Part shown: positions 55,001-62,635 of the stretch, one piece after another
How the letters are laid out: each line of letters starts with the position of its first letter
Numbering within the stretch: position 1 is the stretch's first letter
Assembly: GCA_964603725.1 (NCBI GenBank)
Contig: CAZRWW010000015.1
Coordinates: 18,494-82,493 of the forward strand
Source of the DNA: CAZDKK01 sp964603725
Lineage (GTDB): Bacteria; Eisenbacteria; RBG-16-71-46; CAIMUX01; WJJG01
Length of the DNA: 64,000 nt
Direction of reading: 5' to 3'
The notes under the pieces: model-generated
The model's database searches: none
What the model was told of the DNA's origin: nothing
What the model saw: the letters and a program-made list of their open reading frames with translations, nothing else
Position numbers and translations under genes: made by a program

Positions 55001-55746
55001 AATGTGCGCCCGTCGCCCGGGCCGCCCGAACCGCCGCCCGGATCGCCCGCGCGGCCGGCGCGGTCGAAGAGCCCGCGGCCGCCGGCGGCGGCGTAGCGAT
55101 CGGCCATCTCGGGGTTGTCGATGTGCCGGGCCAGCCAGGTGCGCGTGGCCTCGTCGGCGCGGAAGGTCGCCGCCGAGCGCGCGCGGGCGCTCTCGTCGGG
55201 CCCGGTCGTGATCTCGACCCTCAACCGCGACCAGAATTCCACCTGGCGGGAGGCCGGCCGAGCGCGCAAGGGGAAGAGCTCGACGTACGCGATGCGGTGG
55301 CCGCGATAGATCTGCACGCTGGCCAGCCGTCCGGCCTCGGCGGGAAAGAGCGCGTCGCTGCCGTAGATCGCGGCCTTGGGCTGCGTCGGCGCGATCGGGC
55401 CCTCGAAGGAAAGCGGATACTCCCGCTGGGCCGGGGCCGGCAGATGCGACGACGCCTGCGCCGCGGCTTCGGCGACGACCCGCACGGAGACGATCTCCTC
55501 GCCCGGCGGCAGGAGGATGCGCGCGGCGCCCACGGGCAGGAGCGGCTCGCCGGCCTGGCCGATCGTGCGGGTGCCGGCGATGGCGGGGACCTCGTGGCCG
55601 GGCCAAGTGGGGTCGCTCTGCCAGGTGGGGGCGGCGAAGGTGTAGCTGAAGGAGAGCTCCTCCGCGACGGCGGGGGAGAGCCCCGCGGCGAGGGTGGCCA
55701 GACCGATCCATGCGAGGGCCCGCTGTGACGCCTTGCTCAGTCTCAT
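52018..55746 (-). CDS. Secreted C25 (gingipain-like) protease with FlgD-like tail
   Basis: 1242 residues; GGGAGGA about 11 bp before the ATG. The signal peptide ALAWIGLATLAAGLSPAVA is followed by a prodomain (about 20-260; VPAIAGTRTIGQAGEPLLPV, TYLHVIVTTQALVPA), the C25 catalytic domain with FFMGDNNVIPDRD, and the dyad His490 (HHLGHANETY) and Cys524 (YSQGCYAGCFDQ), 34 residues apart as in gingipain R, where His and Cys are 33 apart. Then come Ig-like domains (NGDGDCDAGETIHLYVDL), a MAM-like domain (FADDMEAGEGAWSH) and a FlgD tail ending KMTLLR. It is separated from the amidotransferase-like gene by 142 bp on the same strand. Confidence 0.9.
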   Translation of the reverse strand: MRLSKASQRALAWIGLATLAAGLSPAVAEELSFSYTFAAPTWQSDPTWPGHEVPAIAGTRTIGQAGEPLLPVGAARILLPPGEEIVSVRVVAEAAAQASSHLPAPAQREYPLSFEGPIAPTQPKAAIYGSDALFPAEAGRLASVQIYRGHRIAYVELFPLRARPASRQVEFWSRLRVEITTGPDESARARSAATFRADEATRTWLARHIDNPEMADRYAAAGGRGLFDRAGRAGDPGGGSGGPGDGRTFVDPADTYLHVIVTTQALVPACQPLVADRTAKGLPSTIVTVDDIYASYTGRDNQERIRNFILDAYQNWESEYIFFMGDNNVIPDRDCYCYVIDEGNPMETNDLCCELYYGGLDGTWNDDGDDRWGEVGEADLVPDIHVGRVCADNASEALNYVNKVLRYERQPVVNEIESASFYGEYLWEGTYGDWYMEEIRLGASTWGYTTAGVPLSWNTTTFYEEFGSWSGSQFISKMSSGCHMAHHLGHANETYDVKVYVSDIPSFTADGITHTYNFGYSQGCYAGCFDQADCIHEEFVHAEKGFVAWIGNTRYGFGVHYTTNGSSQYYHRQFVDALFDEGLNELGAANDDSRTDNVPYIAYESNRWVHYEVTAFGDPSMPLWTARPRTPQLDHAGVFVLGQTSYGVTVSANGEPIAGARVCLWDELGTCYGFGVTGAAGSVTVPVAPGYPGTMHLVVSDADLLVTETTFPIVPNGPYVVIESHWIDDGIAGNGDGDCDAGETIHLYVDLCNVWNAPIAGVTATLACASPEVTILDGAAAYGTIPGGGVAGGQGGDHYTFQIAGNCPDQHALPFTLDIRDAGSGHWTGSFTYTADAPTLAIVTLAIDDELGGDGDGCLDPGETALVTVTLSNAGHRNATTVAGMLFSGGGGLVVTQAVGSAPEIPVGGAATLSPAFEVMLEPWALSPGIVTCRLRVSADWSLAIDLSAPIGIGGFADDMEAGEGAWSHAVVTPGFNDQWHLSSQRNHTSGGSHSWKFGAAGTGTYTNLADGALMTGEIEIAETTVLTFWHWIAAEVSSAYPGRCYDGGLVELSLDGGPWTRIDPDGGYPYTIRTGSTPGPFPADTPVFSGSHGWQLETFTIEGPSGMARFRFRFGSDGADAMEGWYIDDVEVHSWPPASAIPEPGRALALRPVLLANRPNPFAPETQIAFLLPVAGEVRLSVMDVQGRIVRSLLDGPLAAGRHAVIWDGADGGGHPQPAGIYFYRLESDAASQVRKMTLLR

Positions 55747-55986
55747 GATGTGGGAATCCTCCCTGTGTGTAGGACCGCCTCGGGCTCGGCGTTCCTCGGG
55801 GCTTCCGGGGACCGCGCGGCGAGCGCGCACCCCTCTCGGTCGCCTACGGCAGAGCCGGCCACGGCGGCTGCGCGCTGGCGCGGCGGGAGCCCCGGCGAGC
55901 GGGGGGTGAAACTCACTACGATTCTACCACATGGGCAAGGCGAGCGGGTCCTGCGGCATGGCTCGGGGCCGAAGCCGGCGACAGAG

Positions 55987-56007
55987 CGGGCGGACACTGT
56001 CTGCCCG
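55987..56007 (-). terminator. Palindromic hairpin after the FIST gene
   Basis: CGGGCGGACA-c-TGTCTGCCCG is a 10-bp inverted repeat with one G-T pair, starting 10 bp beyond the FIST stop on the minus strand. There is no T-run. The 270-bp gap to the C25 start otherwise holds no gene. Confidence 0.45.
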
Positions 56008-56016
56008 GGGGGCCTG

Positions 56017-57234
56017 CTATCCCACGTGCTTCTGCGCGTCGAGCGGGCGCCTCTCCTGGGGCATCGGCGCCGCCGGCCTGAGGAGCGCCAGGGTGGCGGT
56101 ATGCATATGCAGGTAGTTGGCCCCGCGGATGGGGCCGATCTCGCCGGCGCTGAGCAGGCCGGCCATCGGCACGCGGTAGCCCAGCGTGCGGATGATCTGC
56201 TGGATCGGGAGCCCCTCGCCGGCCCCCACGCGCGGCCAGCTTCCCACCAGGAAGCCGCCGGCGGCGGGGGAGTCGAGGATCTGGGGCAGGAGCAGCATCT
56301 GGAGATCGTCGGCCAGCGTGTCGTCCCAGGCGTGGAAGCGGATCGTCTTGCCGACGCCGACCTCGCCCGCCAGCGAGATCGTGCCCTCCTTCTGGTCCAC
56401 CGCCACGACGGGCCGAATCAGGAAGTCGCCCCGCCCGAACTGCGTGCTGGGGGCGATGACGGCCTGCCCGAACATGAGCCCTTCCTGGAGCAGGTGCTGC
56501 TCCTCGGACGACAGCGCGGAGACCATCTCCTGCAGCGCCCGCATGGCCGGCACGCCGCTCAGCTCCTGAATGACGTTGCGGTCGGCCTTGGTGACCGTGA
56601 AGGTGCGGCCGACGGGGCGGCAGCCCTGCGACACGACCACGTCCGCGCGGATGTTGCCGGCAAAGGCCGCGCCGACGAGCCCGCTGCGCCGCACGGCCTC
56701 GTTGAGCATGAGCACGTTGAAGCCCGGGCGCCGCCCGCCGCTCGCCAGCCCGCCGATCACGGGCACGCCCGGCGCGAGCATGTTGAGCGACTCGAGCAGG
56801 TCGCCGATCGGCGTGCTGAAGGGATCAGCCAGCAGGATCATGAGCTGCGGATCGGGAAGCAGCTCCAGCAGGTCGCGCCAACGCTCGAGTCCGGCTTGCG
56901 CTTCGGAGAAGTCCTCCTGCTCCATGAGCACCGGCGCGATCTTGACGCCGGGCAACGAGCCGGCCATCACCGTCATCGCGCCGCGATCGACCGAGCGGCC
57001 GGCGGAGTGGATGATGCCGGCGGCCGTGGCGCCCAGCAAGAAGGCCTGGGGCCACGTTCCGCGCAGCAGGTCGCTCACCTCGCGCATGCGGCGGGCGTGA
57101 TCCTGCGTGGCGAAGAGCAACAGCAGATCGGGCGCCAGGCCGTCATCGGCCAGATGCCTTTCCAGCGCGGTCAAGATCTCGCGCGCAGCGCTCAGCGAAT
57201 GGCGCTGATGCGATGTGACCGAGATGAACTTCAT
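56017..57234 (-). CDS. FIST-domain sensor-like protein
   Basis: 405 residues starting MKFISVTSHQRHS; a moderate AAGGCTGG is upstream. It has FIST_N (LLLLFATQDHARRMREVSDLL, AFLLGATAAGIIHSAG, VIGGLASGGRRPGFNVLML) and FIST_C (GRGDFLIRPVVAVDQKEGTI, MLLLPQILDSPAAGGFLVGSWPR, IGPIRGANYLHMHTATLAL). FIST proteins are thought to sense small ligands such as amino acids, often joined to signalling domains. None is fused or adjacent here, so partners are unknown. No signal peptide; probably cytoplasmic. Confidence 0.87.
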   Translation of the reverse strand: MKFISVTSHQRHSLSAAREILTALERHLADDGLAPDLLLLFATQDHARRMREVSDLLRGTWPQAFLLGATAAGIIHSAGRSVDRGAMTVMAGSLPGVKIAPVLMEQEDFSEAQAGLERWRDLLELLPDPQLMILLADPFSTPIGDLLESLNMLAPGVPVIGGLASGGRRPGFNVLMLNEAVRRSGLVGAAFAGNIRADVVVSQGCRPVGRTFTVTKADRNVIQELSGVPAMRALQEMVSALSSEEQHLLQEGLMFGQAVIAPSTQFGRGDFLIRPVVAVDQKEGTISLAGEVGVGKTIRFHAWDDTLADDLQMLLLPQILDSPAAGGFLVGSWPRVGAGEGLPIQQIIRTLGYRVPMAGLLSAGEIGPIRGANYLHMHTATLALLRPAAPMPQERRPLDAQKHVG

Positions 57235-57335
57235 GGCTGCCAGCCTTGCCGCCCCCTGCTCCGGCGCCGCGCGCCCCGATGCCCTCGGGCTCGGCGCGGC
57301 CCGATCTGCGCGTCCCGCGCAGCCCATTCATGTAT

Positions 57336-57366
57336 AGCATATTCAGGTACACCGCCGGCAGGACAA
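57336..57366 (-). promoter_or_regulatory. Weak candidate promoter for the FIST gene
   Basis: On the minus strand TTGTCC (57361-57366) and TATGCT (57336-57341) are 19 bp apart, slightly long. The local AT-rich patch in an otherwise GC-rich gap supports a promoter here. Confidence 0.3.
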
Positions 57367-57503
57367 GGTTCTTGCGCGCCGCGCTACTAGAATCTCAGTC
57401 TACCACAGGCCTGCGGCGGGGAAGCCACGAGTCCAGCTCGAGAACGTCGCTCCGTGCCGCCGGGCGGGCCGTCCCATTGCCGGGCCGGCGGACGGCCGGG
57501 CCG

Positions 57504-58682
57504 TCACGCCCGCGCGCCCGGGCGGGTCACCGAGCGCGAGGCCTCTTCCCCCGCCAGCACCTCCAGGAGGAAGGCCGCGGCCTGCGCGGCCCCCGAGGGG
57601 CGGCCCTCCAGGCGGCGCAGCGCCAGCAGCCCGGGGAGATGTGCAACCCAGTCGCCGCCCGCGAAGCTCTCGGGCTGGATCGTCAAGCCCTGCAGGTGCA
57701 TCTCCGCAAAGGCCTCCAGTGGGCGGCACTCCGGGAAGCGCGAGCGGGTGACGAACGCGGCGGGCGTGCCGGCGCAGTAAGCCTCGGCCAGCGTGCTGTA
57801 GCCGAGCTTGGTGACGACGGCATCGGCCGCCCGGATCAGATCGGGGTGGTAGCAACTTCCGCTCCAAGGCAAGAAGGTGACGTTGTCCCGGGCCAATCGC
57901 GCGGGAACGTCGCTGGGGACGAGAAAGCGCACGCTCGGCTGCTCGCCCAGCCGCGCCAGGGCCGGGTGCCCTGGGGCCAGTCCCCCCAGCGAGACGAGGA
58001 CCGCCGGCTGATCGGCCGCCAGCCCCAGGTCCCGCCGCTGGTCGGCTCGCGGGGTCCGGCCAGCGCGGCTCACGGGCGCGGTGACGAGGTCGGGCCGGGC
58101 TGGGCGGCAGACCGGCTCGGTCTGGATGTGGAAGTCCGCGGCGGCGAAGAGCGCGCGCAGGTAGGTCACGTGGCGCGAGAAGGCGGGCAGCTCGCGCTCG
58201 TACGCCGAGTAGATCCAGTCCCAGGTGAAGTTCTCCTGCAGCACCGCCGGCAATCCGGCCCGGCGACCCGCCGCGATGCCCAGCGGCGCGATGTCGCTGA
58301 CCACCAGGCGGCAGCCCAGGGCTCGGAGCTGCTCGGCCAGGGCGTCGACCTGCGCGGGACGCAGCGGATAGAACTCGTCGAGGGCGGCCAGCGTTCGGCG
58401 CGGGTCCTCCTCGAGGGGCGTCGTCTGGACGAGGCCGATGTCGGTGTCCAGGGTGTGAAAGCCGAACGACCCGGAGAGGGTCTCGGAGAAGAGCCAGGCG
58501 GGCGCCGCGGTGAAGACCTCGCAGCGCACCTCGGGCCGGCGAGCCTGGATGGCCGCCATCACCGCGGCCGAGCGCGTGGCGTGGCCGAATCCGTGCGCCG
58601 AGACGAAGAACGCGATCGCGGGCGCGCCGCCGCCGGGCGGCTGTGTGCGCGGGCTCTCCATGAGATCGACGGGCTCCCTCAT
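57504..58682 (-). CDS. MurG-like glycosyltransferase
   Basis: 392 residues. The start ATG at 58682 overlaps the preceding stop (ATGA); 58661 is an alternative behind GAGGGAG. The N-terminal lobe begins IAFFVSAHGFGHATRSAAVM, the pattern of GT28/MGDG-synthase and L-arabinokinase-like glycosyltransferases. The second lobe has VLVSLGGLAPGHP, NVTFLPWSGSCYHPDLIRAADAV and KLGYSTLAEAYCAGTPAAFVTR, the UDP-sugar-binding part. Cytoplasmic, perhaps membrane-attached; sugar and acceptor unknown. Third gene of the GntR/SPFH operon. Confidence 0.8.
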   Translation of the reverse strand: MREPVDLMESPRTQPPGGGAPAIAFFVSAHGFGHATRSAAVMAAIQARRPEVRCEVFTAAPAWLFSETLSGSFGFHTLDTDIGLVQTTPLEEDPRRTLAALDEFYPLRPAQVDALAEQLRALGCRLVVSDIAPLGIAAGRRAGLPAVLQENFTWDWIYSAYERELPAFSRHVTYLRALFAAADFHIQTEPVCRPARPDLVTAPVSRAGRTPRADQRRDLGLAADQPAVLVSLGGLAPGHPALARLGEQPSVRFLVPSDVPARLARDNVTFLPWSGSCYHPDLIRAADAVVTKLGYSTLAEAYCAGTPAAFVTRSRFPECRPLEAFAEMHLQGLTIQPESFAGGDWVAHLPGLLALRRLEGRPSGAAQAAAFLLEVLAGEEASRSVTRPGARA

Positions 58683-59860
58683 TCGCTCGCCGGTTCACCG
58701 CCGGCGGCCTGCGCGCCGGCGGGCCCGGTGCCCGGGGCCTGCGCGCCAGCGGGCAGCCCGGGGTGCGTTGCGCCGTGCTGGCCGAACGCGGTCAAGCCGC
58801 CCAGGGCGCCCAGGCCCATCGTCTCGACCGCTGTCGAAGGCACGATGATCATGCTGCCCTTCTGCTTCAGCCCCTCGAACACCATGTTCATCGCGCGCAG
58901 GTGCAGCGCGACGGGATTGTCGCGATAGGCCTCGCTGGCGCGCGCGAACTTCTCGGCGATCTCCGTCTCGGCCGTGCCCAGGATCACGCGGCTCTGGCGT
59001 TCGCGCTCGGCCTGCGCCTGGCGGCTCATGGCGTCCTCGAGCGCCTTGGGGATGATGATGTCGCGGATCTCGACCGACTGGATCGTGATGCCCCAGGGAT
59101 CGGTCTTGCGATCGAGCACCTGCTGGATCTCGTGGCCCAGACGCTCGCGCTCCGAGAGCATCTGGGCCAGCTCGTGCCGGCCGATCGCATCGCGCAGGGC
59201 GGTCTGGGCGCTCAAGGTGACCGCCTCCTCGTAGTTCGCCACCTCGAGGACGCTCATCTTGGCGTCCCACACCAGCCAGAAGGCGATCGCATCCACGTTG
59301 ACCGGCACCGTGTCGCGGGTCAGGGTCGTCTCGGCGCGAAAGTCGGTCACCCGCACGCGGTGGTCGATGTACCGGTCGACGCGGTCGAGGAGCGGCAGCA
59401 CGAGGAAGATCCCCGGCCCGCGCAGGCAGCGGAACTTGCCGAGCCGCAGCACGATGCCCTTCTCCCACTGATGCGCGACCTGCACCGAGGCCGAGACCAG
59501 CAGACCCCCGTAGGTGGCAACGTAGGTAGGTAGGAGGTCGACCCGCCGGTAGATCACCTGCATCAAGACCCAGTGGACCGCGCCCAGCGCGACGAGGGTC
59601 TGCCACTTCGGGCATGCCGACAGCACGGCGCCGAGCACGAGCCCGCTCAGGAGCAGCATGATGTCGGGACGAACGGGAAAGCGCGACCAGCCCAGCCCGT
59701 CAGCCTGCGCCTGGACGATCGCGCCCGCGACGACGCACACCATGAGCACGATCAGGTTGGTGGCGCCGAAGCGGAAATCCTGGCAGACCGCCTTGGACGG
59801 CGGCGTCACGGAATCCTGCGCCTGGGACTTGGGATTGAACAGGGTGAGCAGCTCTTTCAT
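58679..59860 (-). CDS. SPFH/stomatin-like membrane protein (slipin)
   Basis: 393 residues; GAGGAGGAA just before ATG. The N-terminus has three hydrophobic helices (LIVLMVCVVAGAIV, IMLLLSGLVLGAVL, LVALGAVHWVLMQVIY), more than the single anchor usual in slipins. The SPFH domain then reads WEKGIVLRLGKFRCLRGPGI, VRVTDFRAETTLTRDTVPV, AFWLVWDAKMSVLEVANY and WGITIQSVEIRDIIIPKAL, followed by a helical region (RQAQAERERQSRVILGTAE) and an Ala/Gly/Pro-rich tail. Such proteins form ring-like scaffolds in membrane microdomains. It starts 2 bp after the GntR stop. Confidence 0.88.
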   Translation of the reverse strand: MKELLTLFNPKSQAQDSVTPPSKAVCQDFRFGATNLIVLMVCVVAGAIVQAQADGLGWSRFPVRPDIMLLLSGLVLGAVLSACPKWQTLVALGAVHWVLMQVIYRRVDLLPTYVATYGGLLVSASVQVAHQWEKGIVLRLGKFRCLRGPGIFLVLPLLDRVDRYIDHRVRVTDFRAETTLTRDTVPVNVDAIAFWLVWDAKMSVLEVANYEEAVTLSAQTALRDAIGRHELAQMLSERERLGHEIQQVLDRKTDPWGITIQSVEIRDIIIPKALEDAMSRQAQAERERQSRVILGTAETEIAEKFARASEAYRDNPVALHLRAMNMVFEGLKQKGSMIIVPSTAVETMGLGALGGLTAFGQHGATHPGLPAGAQAPGTGPAGAQAAGGEPASE

Positions 59861-59862
59861 GG

Positions 59863-60267
59863 CTATTCCTCCTCAGGCCGCGGGGCCGCCGCCCGCTCCG
59901 AGAGATACTCGAGGATCTCTTGCGGGCTGTAGCCGAACTCGGCCGCCTTGGACAGGAACTCGGTGACGATCTCACGGAGCTTGGCCGCCCGAACGACCTC
60001 GTCGGGCGAGACCGGACGATCGGCGACGAAGGTGCCCTTGCCGCGCAGCGTATGAACGATCCCCATCCGCTCCAGATCGAGGTAGGCGCGCGCCACCGTG
60101 TTGTAGTTCACGTTCAGATCCACGGCGAGCTGGCGGACGGTGGGGAGTTGCTCCCCGGGCGTGAGCTCACCGCCCGCCACGCAGACGCGCACCCAGTCGA
60201 CGATCTGCCGGTAGATGGGGACCCCGCTGGCGGTGTCGAGCGTCAGGGTTGGCTTCTGGTTCGACAT
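59863..60267 (-). CDS. GntR-family (YtrA type) transcription regulator
   Basis: 134 residues; AAGGACGAG before the ATG. The winged helix is IYRQIVDWVRVCVAGGELTPGEQLPTVRQLAVDLNVNYNTVARAYLDLERMGIVHTLRGKGTFV; the short C-terminal helix LREIVTEFLSKAAEFGYS is the small dimerisation part of the YtrA subfamily, which represses its own operon in many bacteria. The operator at 60297-60320 lies just upstream and overlaps its promoter. It leads an operon with the SPFH and glycosyltransferase genes. Confidence 0.92.
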   Translation of the reverse strand: MSNQKPTLTLDTASGVPIYRQIVDWVRVCVAGGELTPGEQLPTVRQLAVDLNVNYNTVARAYLDLERMGIVHTLRGKGTFVADRPVSPDEVVRAAKLREIVTEFLSKAAEFGYSPQEILEYLSERAAAPRPEEE

Positions 60268-60296
60268 GACTGGCTCGTCCTTCGTCCTGATTCATT

Positions 60297-60320
60297 ATTG
60301 TACTAAAACACTAGTTCAAT
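60297..60320 (-). promoter_or_regulatory. Operator of the GntR regulator
   Basis: ATTGTACTA-aaacac-TAGTTCAAT is an inverted repeat with 8 of 9 pairs and a 6-bp centre, 29 bp from the GntR start and overlapping the -10 box on the minus strand. YtrA-type GntR proteins bind such ACTA/TAGT repeats. Autorepression is inferred. Confidence 0.65.
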
Positions 60321-60336
60321 GATTCGAGGGCGTCAA
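60308..60336 (-). promoter_or_regulatory. Promoter of the GntR/SPFH/glycosyltransferase operon
   Basis: On the minus strand TTGACG (60331-60336), 17-bp spacer, TAGTGT (60308-60313). The -10 is weak but lies inside the operator, fitting a repressed promoter. An AT-rich segment at 60400-60435 with CATAAT and TATTAG boxes may carry the divergent TonB receptor promoter. Confidence 0.45.
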
Positions 60337-60545
60337 GCAGATTCTTGAGCAGATTCTGGGTGGCCGTCGTTCCTGTTCGAGTCTCGGGGGGTGCTTCGTA
60401 AGTGATCATAATACAACATATTAGCGCATATACATCCCGGACCGGGACCGGGCGCAGCCTCGAATTCCCCCATTGGCCGGCAGGCTCCCGGCCGCTAGTA
60501 TCCCGCGTCACCCCCTTTCGAAGCCCGGCAAAGAAGAGGTCAACC

Positions 60546-62573
60546 ATGCTTCAGGTCCTTGTCCCGCTCGCGTTCCTGATCACCGGTCCACAACCGCTCG
60601 AGGCGGGCGCCGCGACCCCACCGGCGGGAGCGGACACGCTCTCCGGCGCGATCGAGATGCCCGAGCTGATCGTGACCGCGGACCGCGCGGGCCGCTTCCT
60701 GGCATCGGGCGCCGCGCGCGTTGGCGAGATGGCGCTCGAGATTGCCGACGGCCGCGCGATCGCCGATCTGGCGCCGCTGCTGCCGGCGACCAAGGGCATC
60801 GTCAACTCGCGCGGTGAGGCGCTCTTCATGGTGCGCGGCGCATCGGAGCGCCATCTGCCGGTCTTCATCGAAGGCATTCCGCTCACCGTGCCCTGGGATG
60901 AGCGCGCCGACCTCTCGATGATCCCGACCGACGCCGTCGCGCAGGTGTACGCCCAGCGTGGCGTGCACAGCGTTCTCGATGGGCCGAACGCCCTGGCGGG
61001 GGTCGTCCACCTGGTGCCGCAGGAGCGGGCGGCCGACGGGCAGGGCACGCGCTTGACCCTCCAGGCCGGGGAGATCGAGCACCTCGAGGCGCGTGAGACG
61101 TACACCGCCCGGCGCGGCCAGTGGCACGTCCTGGCGGCGATCGCCCATCGCCAGTGGGCGGCGCGCTCCGTGCCGGCCGACTACGCCGCGGCCTTCCACC
61201 AGCCCGCGCGGCGCAGCCGCACCAACAGCGACCTCGAGCAGACGGCGCTGACCGTCCGCCTGGGTCGCGAGTGGAGCCGCACGGCGCGGCTCGGTCTGCT
61301 CCTGCTGGCGGCCGACGGGTCCAAGGGCGTTCCCCCGGAGGCGCATCTCGATGCCGGCGACGCTCGCTTCTGGCGCTACCCCGAGCATCGCCGCGCGGTC
61401 GTGGGTCTGACCGGGCGGACGGGGCTGGATCGAGCGGGCCGGTGGGACTTGCAGGCCAGCGTCTCGGCCGACCTCTTCCGCCAGGAGATCCGCACGTTCG
61501 ACGATGCCAACTACGCGACGCCGGCGCTCTCGCCGGGCGTCGACTACGAGACCGATCGGGACCACACCGGCTACGCGCAGCTTCAGGTGGGACGCCGCGT
61601 GGGAACATCCGGACGCGTCGCCTGCAAGGGCGTCGCGCGCTACACGCGGCACGGCGAGTCGCTCGTCCTCGGCGGGCCCGAGCTCCACTACGCGCAGTGG
61701 ATCACCTCGCTCGTGGCCGAGGGCGCGCGCGAGTTCGCCGGCGGCTGGCGCATCATCGCCGGGGCGGGCATCGAAAGCGCCATCACGCCCGAAACGGGCG
61801 ACAAGCCGAGCCGCGATTCGACCTCCGATCCGGTTCTGCAAGCGCGGGTCGAGAAGAGCTGGAGCCGGCTGATCGAGACCTACGCCGGCGCATCGCGTCG
61901 CAGCCGCTTTCCCTCGTTGCGCGAGCTCTACTCGGGCGCGCTGGGCAAGTTCGTGCCGAATCCCGATCTGGAGCCCGAACAGCAGGACCTCTACGAGGCG
62001 GGCCTTCTGACTCGCTGGACGGGCGGCGCGCTGGGCGTTTCGGCCTTCGCCGGCTATCTGCGCGGCGGCATCGAGAAGGTCAGCCTCCCGGAGCGGAAGT
62101 TCCAGCGCGTGAACGTGCACGAGATCCGGACGCTGGGAGTGGAGCTCGTCGCGGAGTGGCGACCTGTTGCGGCCCTGCGCCTGCACGGCAGTCACACCGT
62201 GCTTCAGGCGCGGCGGCAGCAGGACGGTGACTACACACTCCCGGTGGAAGACCGCCCGGACTACCTGACGGCTTTCGAGGCGGCCTGGGATCCGACCCGC
62301 TGGCTCGCGGCCAGCGTGGAGGCCAGCGTCATCGGCGCGCGGCACAGCGCCGATGTCACCGATGCCGACGACGGCCTGCGGCGGCTCCCCGTCCAGGGCT
62401 GCTGGAGTGTCAGGCTGGGCTGGCGCCGGAGCACGCCGGAAGGGTGGGCCGAAGACAGAGAGATCTTCGTGCGCCTCAACAACGTGTTCGACCAGTCCAT
62501 CGAGTATCAGACCGGGCTGCCTGAGCCCGGCCGGATGCTTTTGGTCGGGCTCAAGCTCGGGCTCGGCGCCTAG
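60546..62573 (+). CDS. TonB-dependent outer-membrane receptor
   Basis: 675 residues; AGAGGT before the ATG. A signal peptide (VLVPLAFLITGPQPLEAGA) is followed by a TonB-box-like segment MPELIVTADR. The plug domain has LAPLLPATKGIVNSRGE, ALFMVRGASERHLPVFIEGIPL and DAVAQVYAQRGVHSVLDGPNALAGVVHLV. The rest is a 22-strand-type barrel (FPSLRELYSGALGKFVPNPDLEPEQQDLYEAGL is the late-barrel hallmark). It ends GRMLLVGLKLGLGA, a barrel-type terminus. It imports a metal chelate, vitamin or glycan using TonB energy; substrate unknown. It is divergent from the GntR operon. Confidence 0.9.
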   Translation: MLQVLVPLAFLITGPQPLEAGAATPPAGADTLSGAIEMPELIVTADRAGRFLASGAARVGEMALEIADGRAIADLAPLLPATKGIVNSRGEALFMVRGASERHLPVFIEGIPLTVPWDERADLSMIPTDAVAQVYAQRGVHSVLDGPNALAGVVHLVPQERAADGQGTRLTLQAGEIEHLEARETYTARRGQWHVLAAIAHRQWAARSVPADYAAAFHQPARRSRTNSDLEQTALTVRLGREWSRTARLGLLLLAADGSKGVPPEAHLDAGDARFWRYPEHRRAVVGLTGRTGLDRAGRWDLQASVSADLFRQEIRTFDDANYATPALSPGVDYETDRDHTGYAQLQVGRRVGTSGRVACKGVARYTRHGESLVLGGPELHYAQWITSLVAEGAREFAGGWRIIAGAGIESAITPETGDKPSRDSTSDPVLQARVEKSWSRLIETYAGASRRSRFPSLRELYSGALGKFVPNPDLEPEQQDLYEAGLLTRWTGGALGVSAFAGYLRGGIEKVSLPERKFQRVNVHEIRTLGVELVAEWRPVAALRLHGSHTVLQARRQQDGDYTLPVEDRPDYLTAFEAAWDPTRWLAASVEASVIGARHSADVTDADDGLRRLPVQGCWSVRLGWRRSTPEGWAEDREIFVRLNNVFDQSIEYQTGLPEPGRMLLVGLKLGLGA

Positions 62574-62635
62574 GCGCCCCGGGACAGCCCGGGCCGCTCA
62601 GAGACCGGGGTCTGCCCGGGCCCGCGCGGCGCGGG

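Noticed and set aside
60311..60547. 78-codon frame on the minus strand before the GntR gene.
   Set aside because: It covers the operator and promoter region of two divergent genes, lacks a ribosome site and has no family resemblance.
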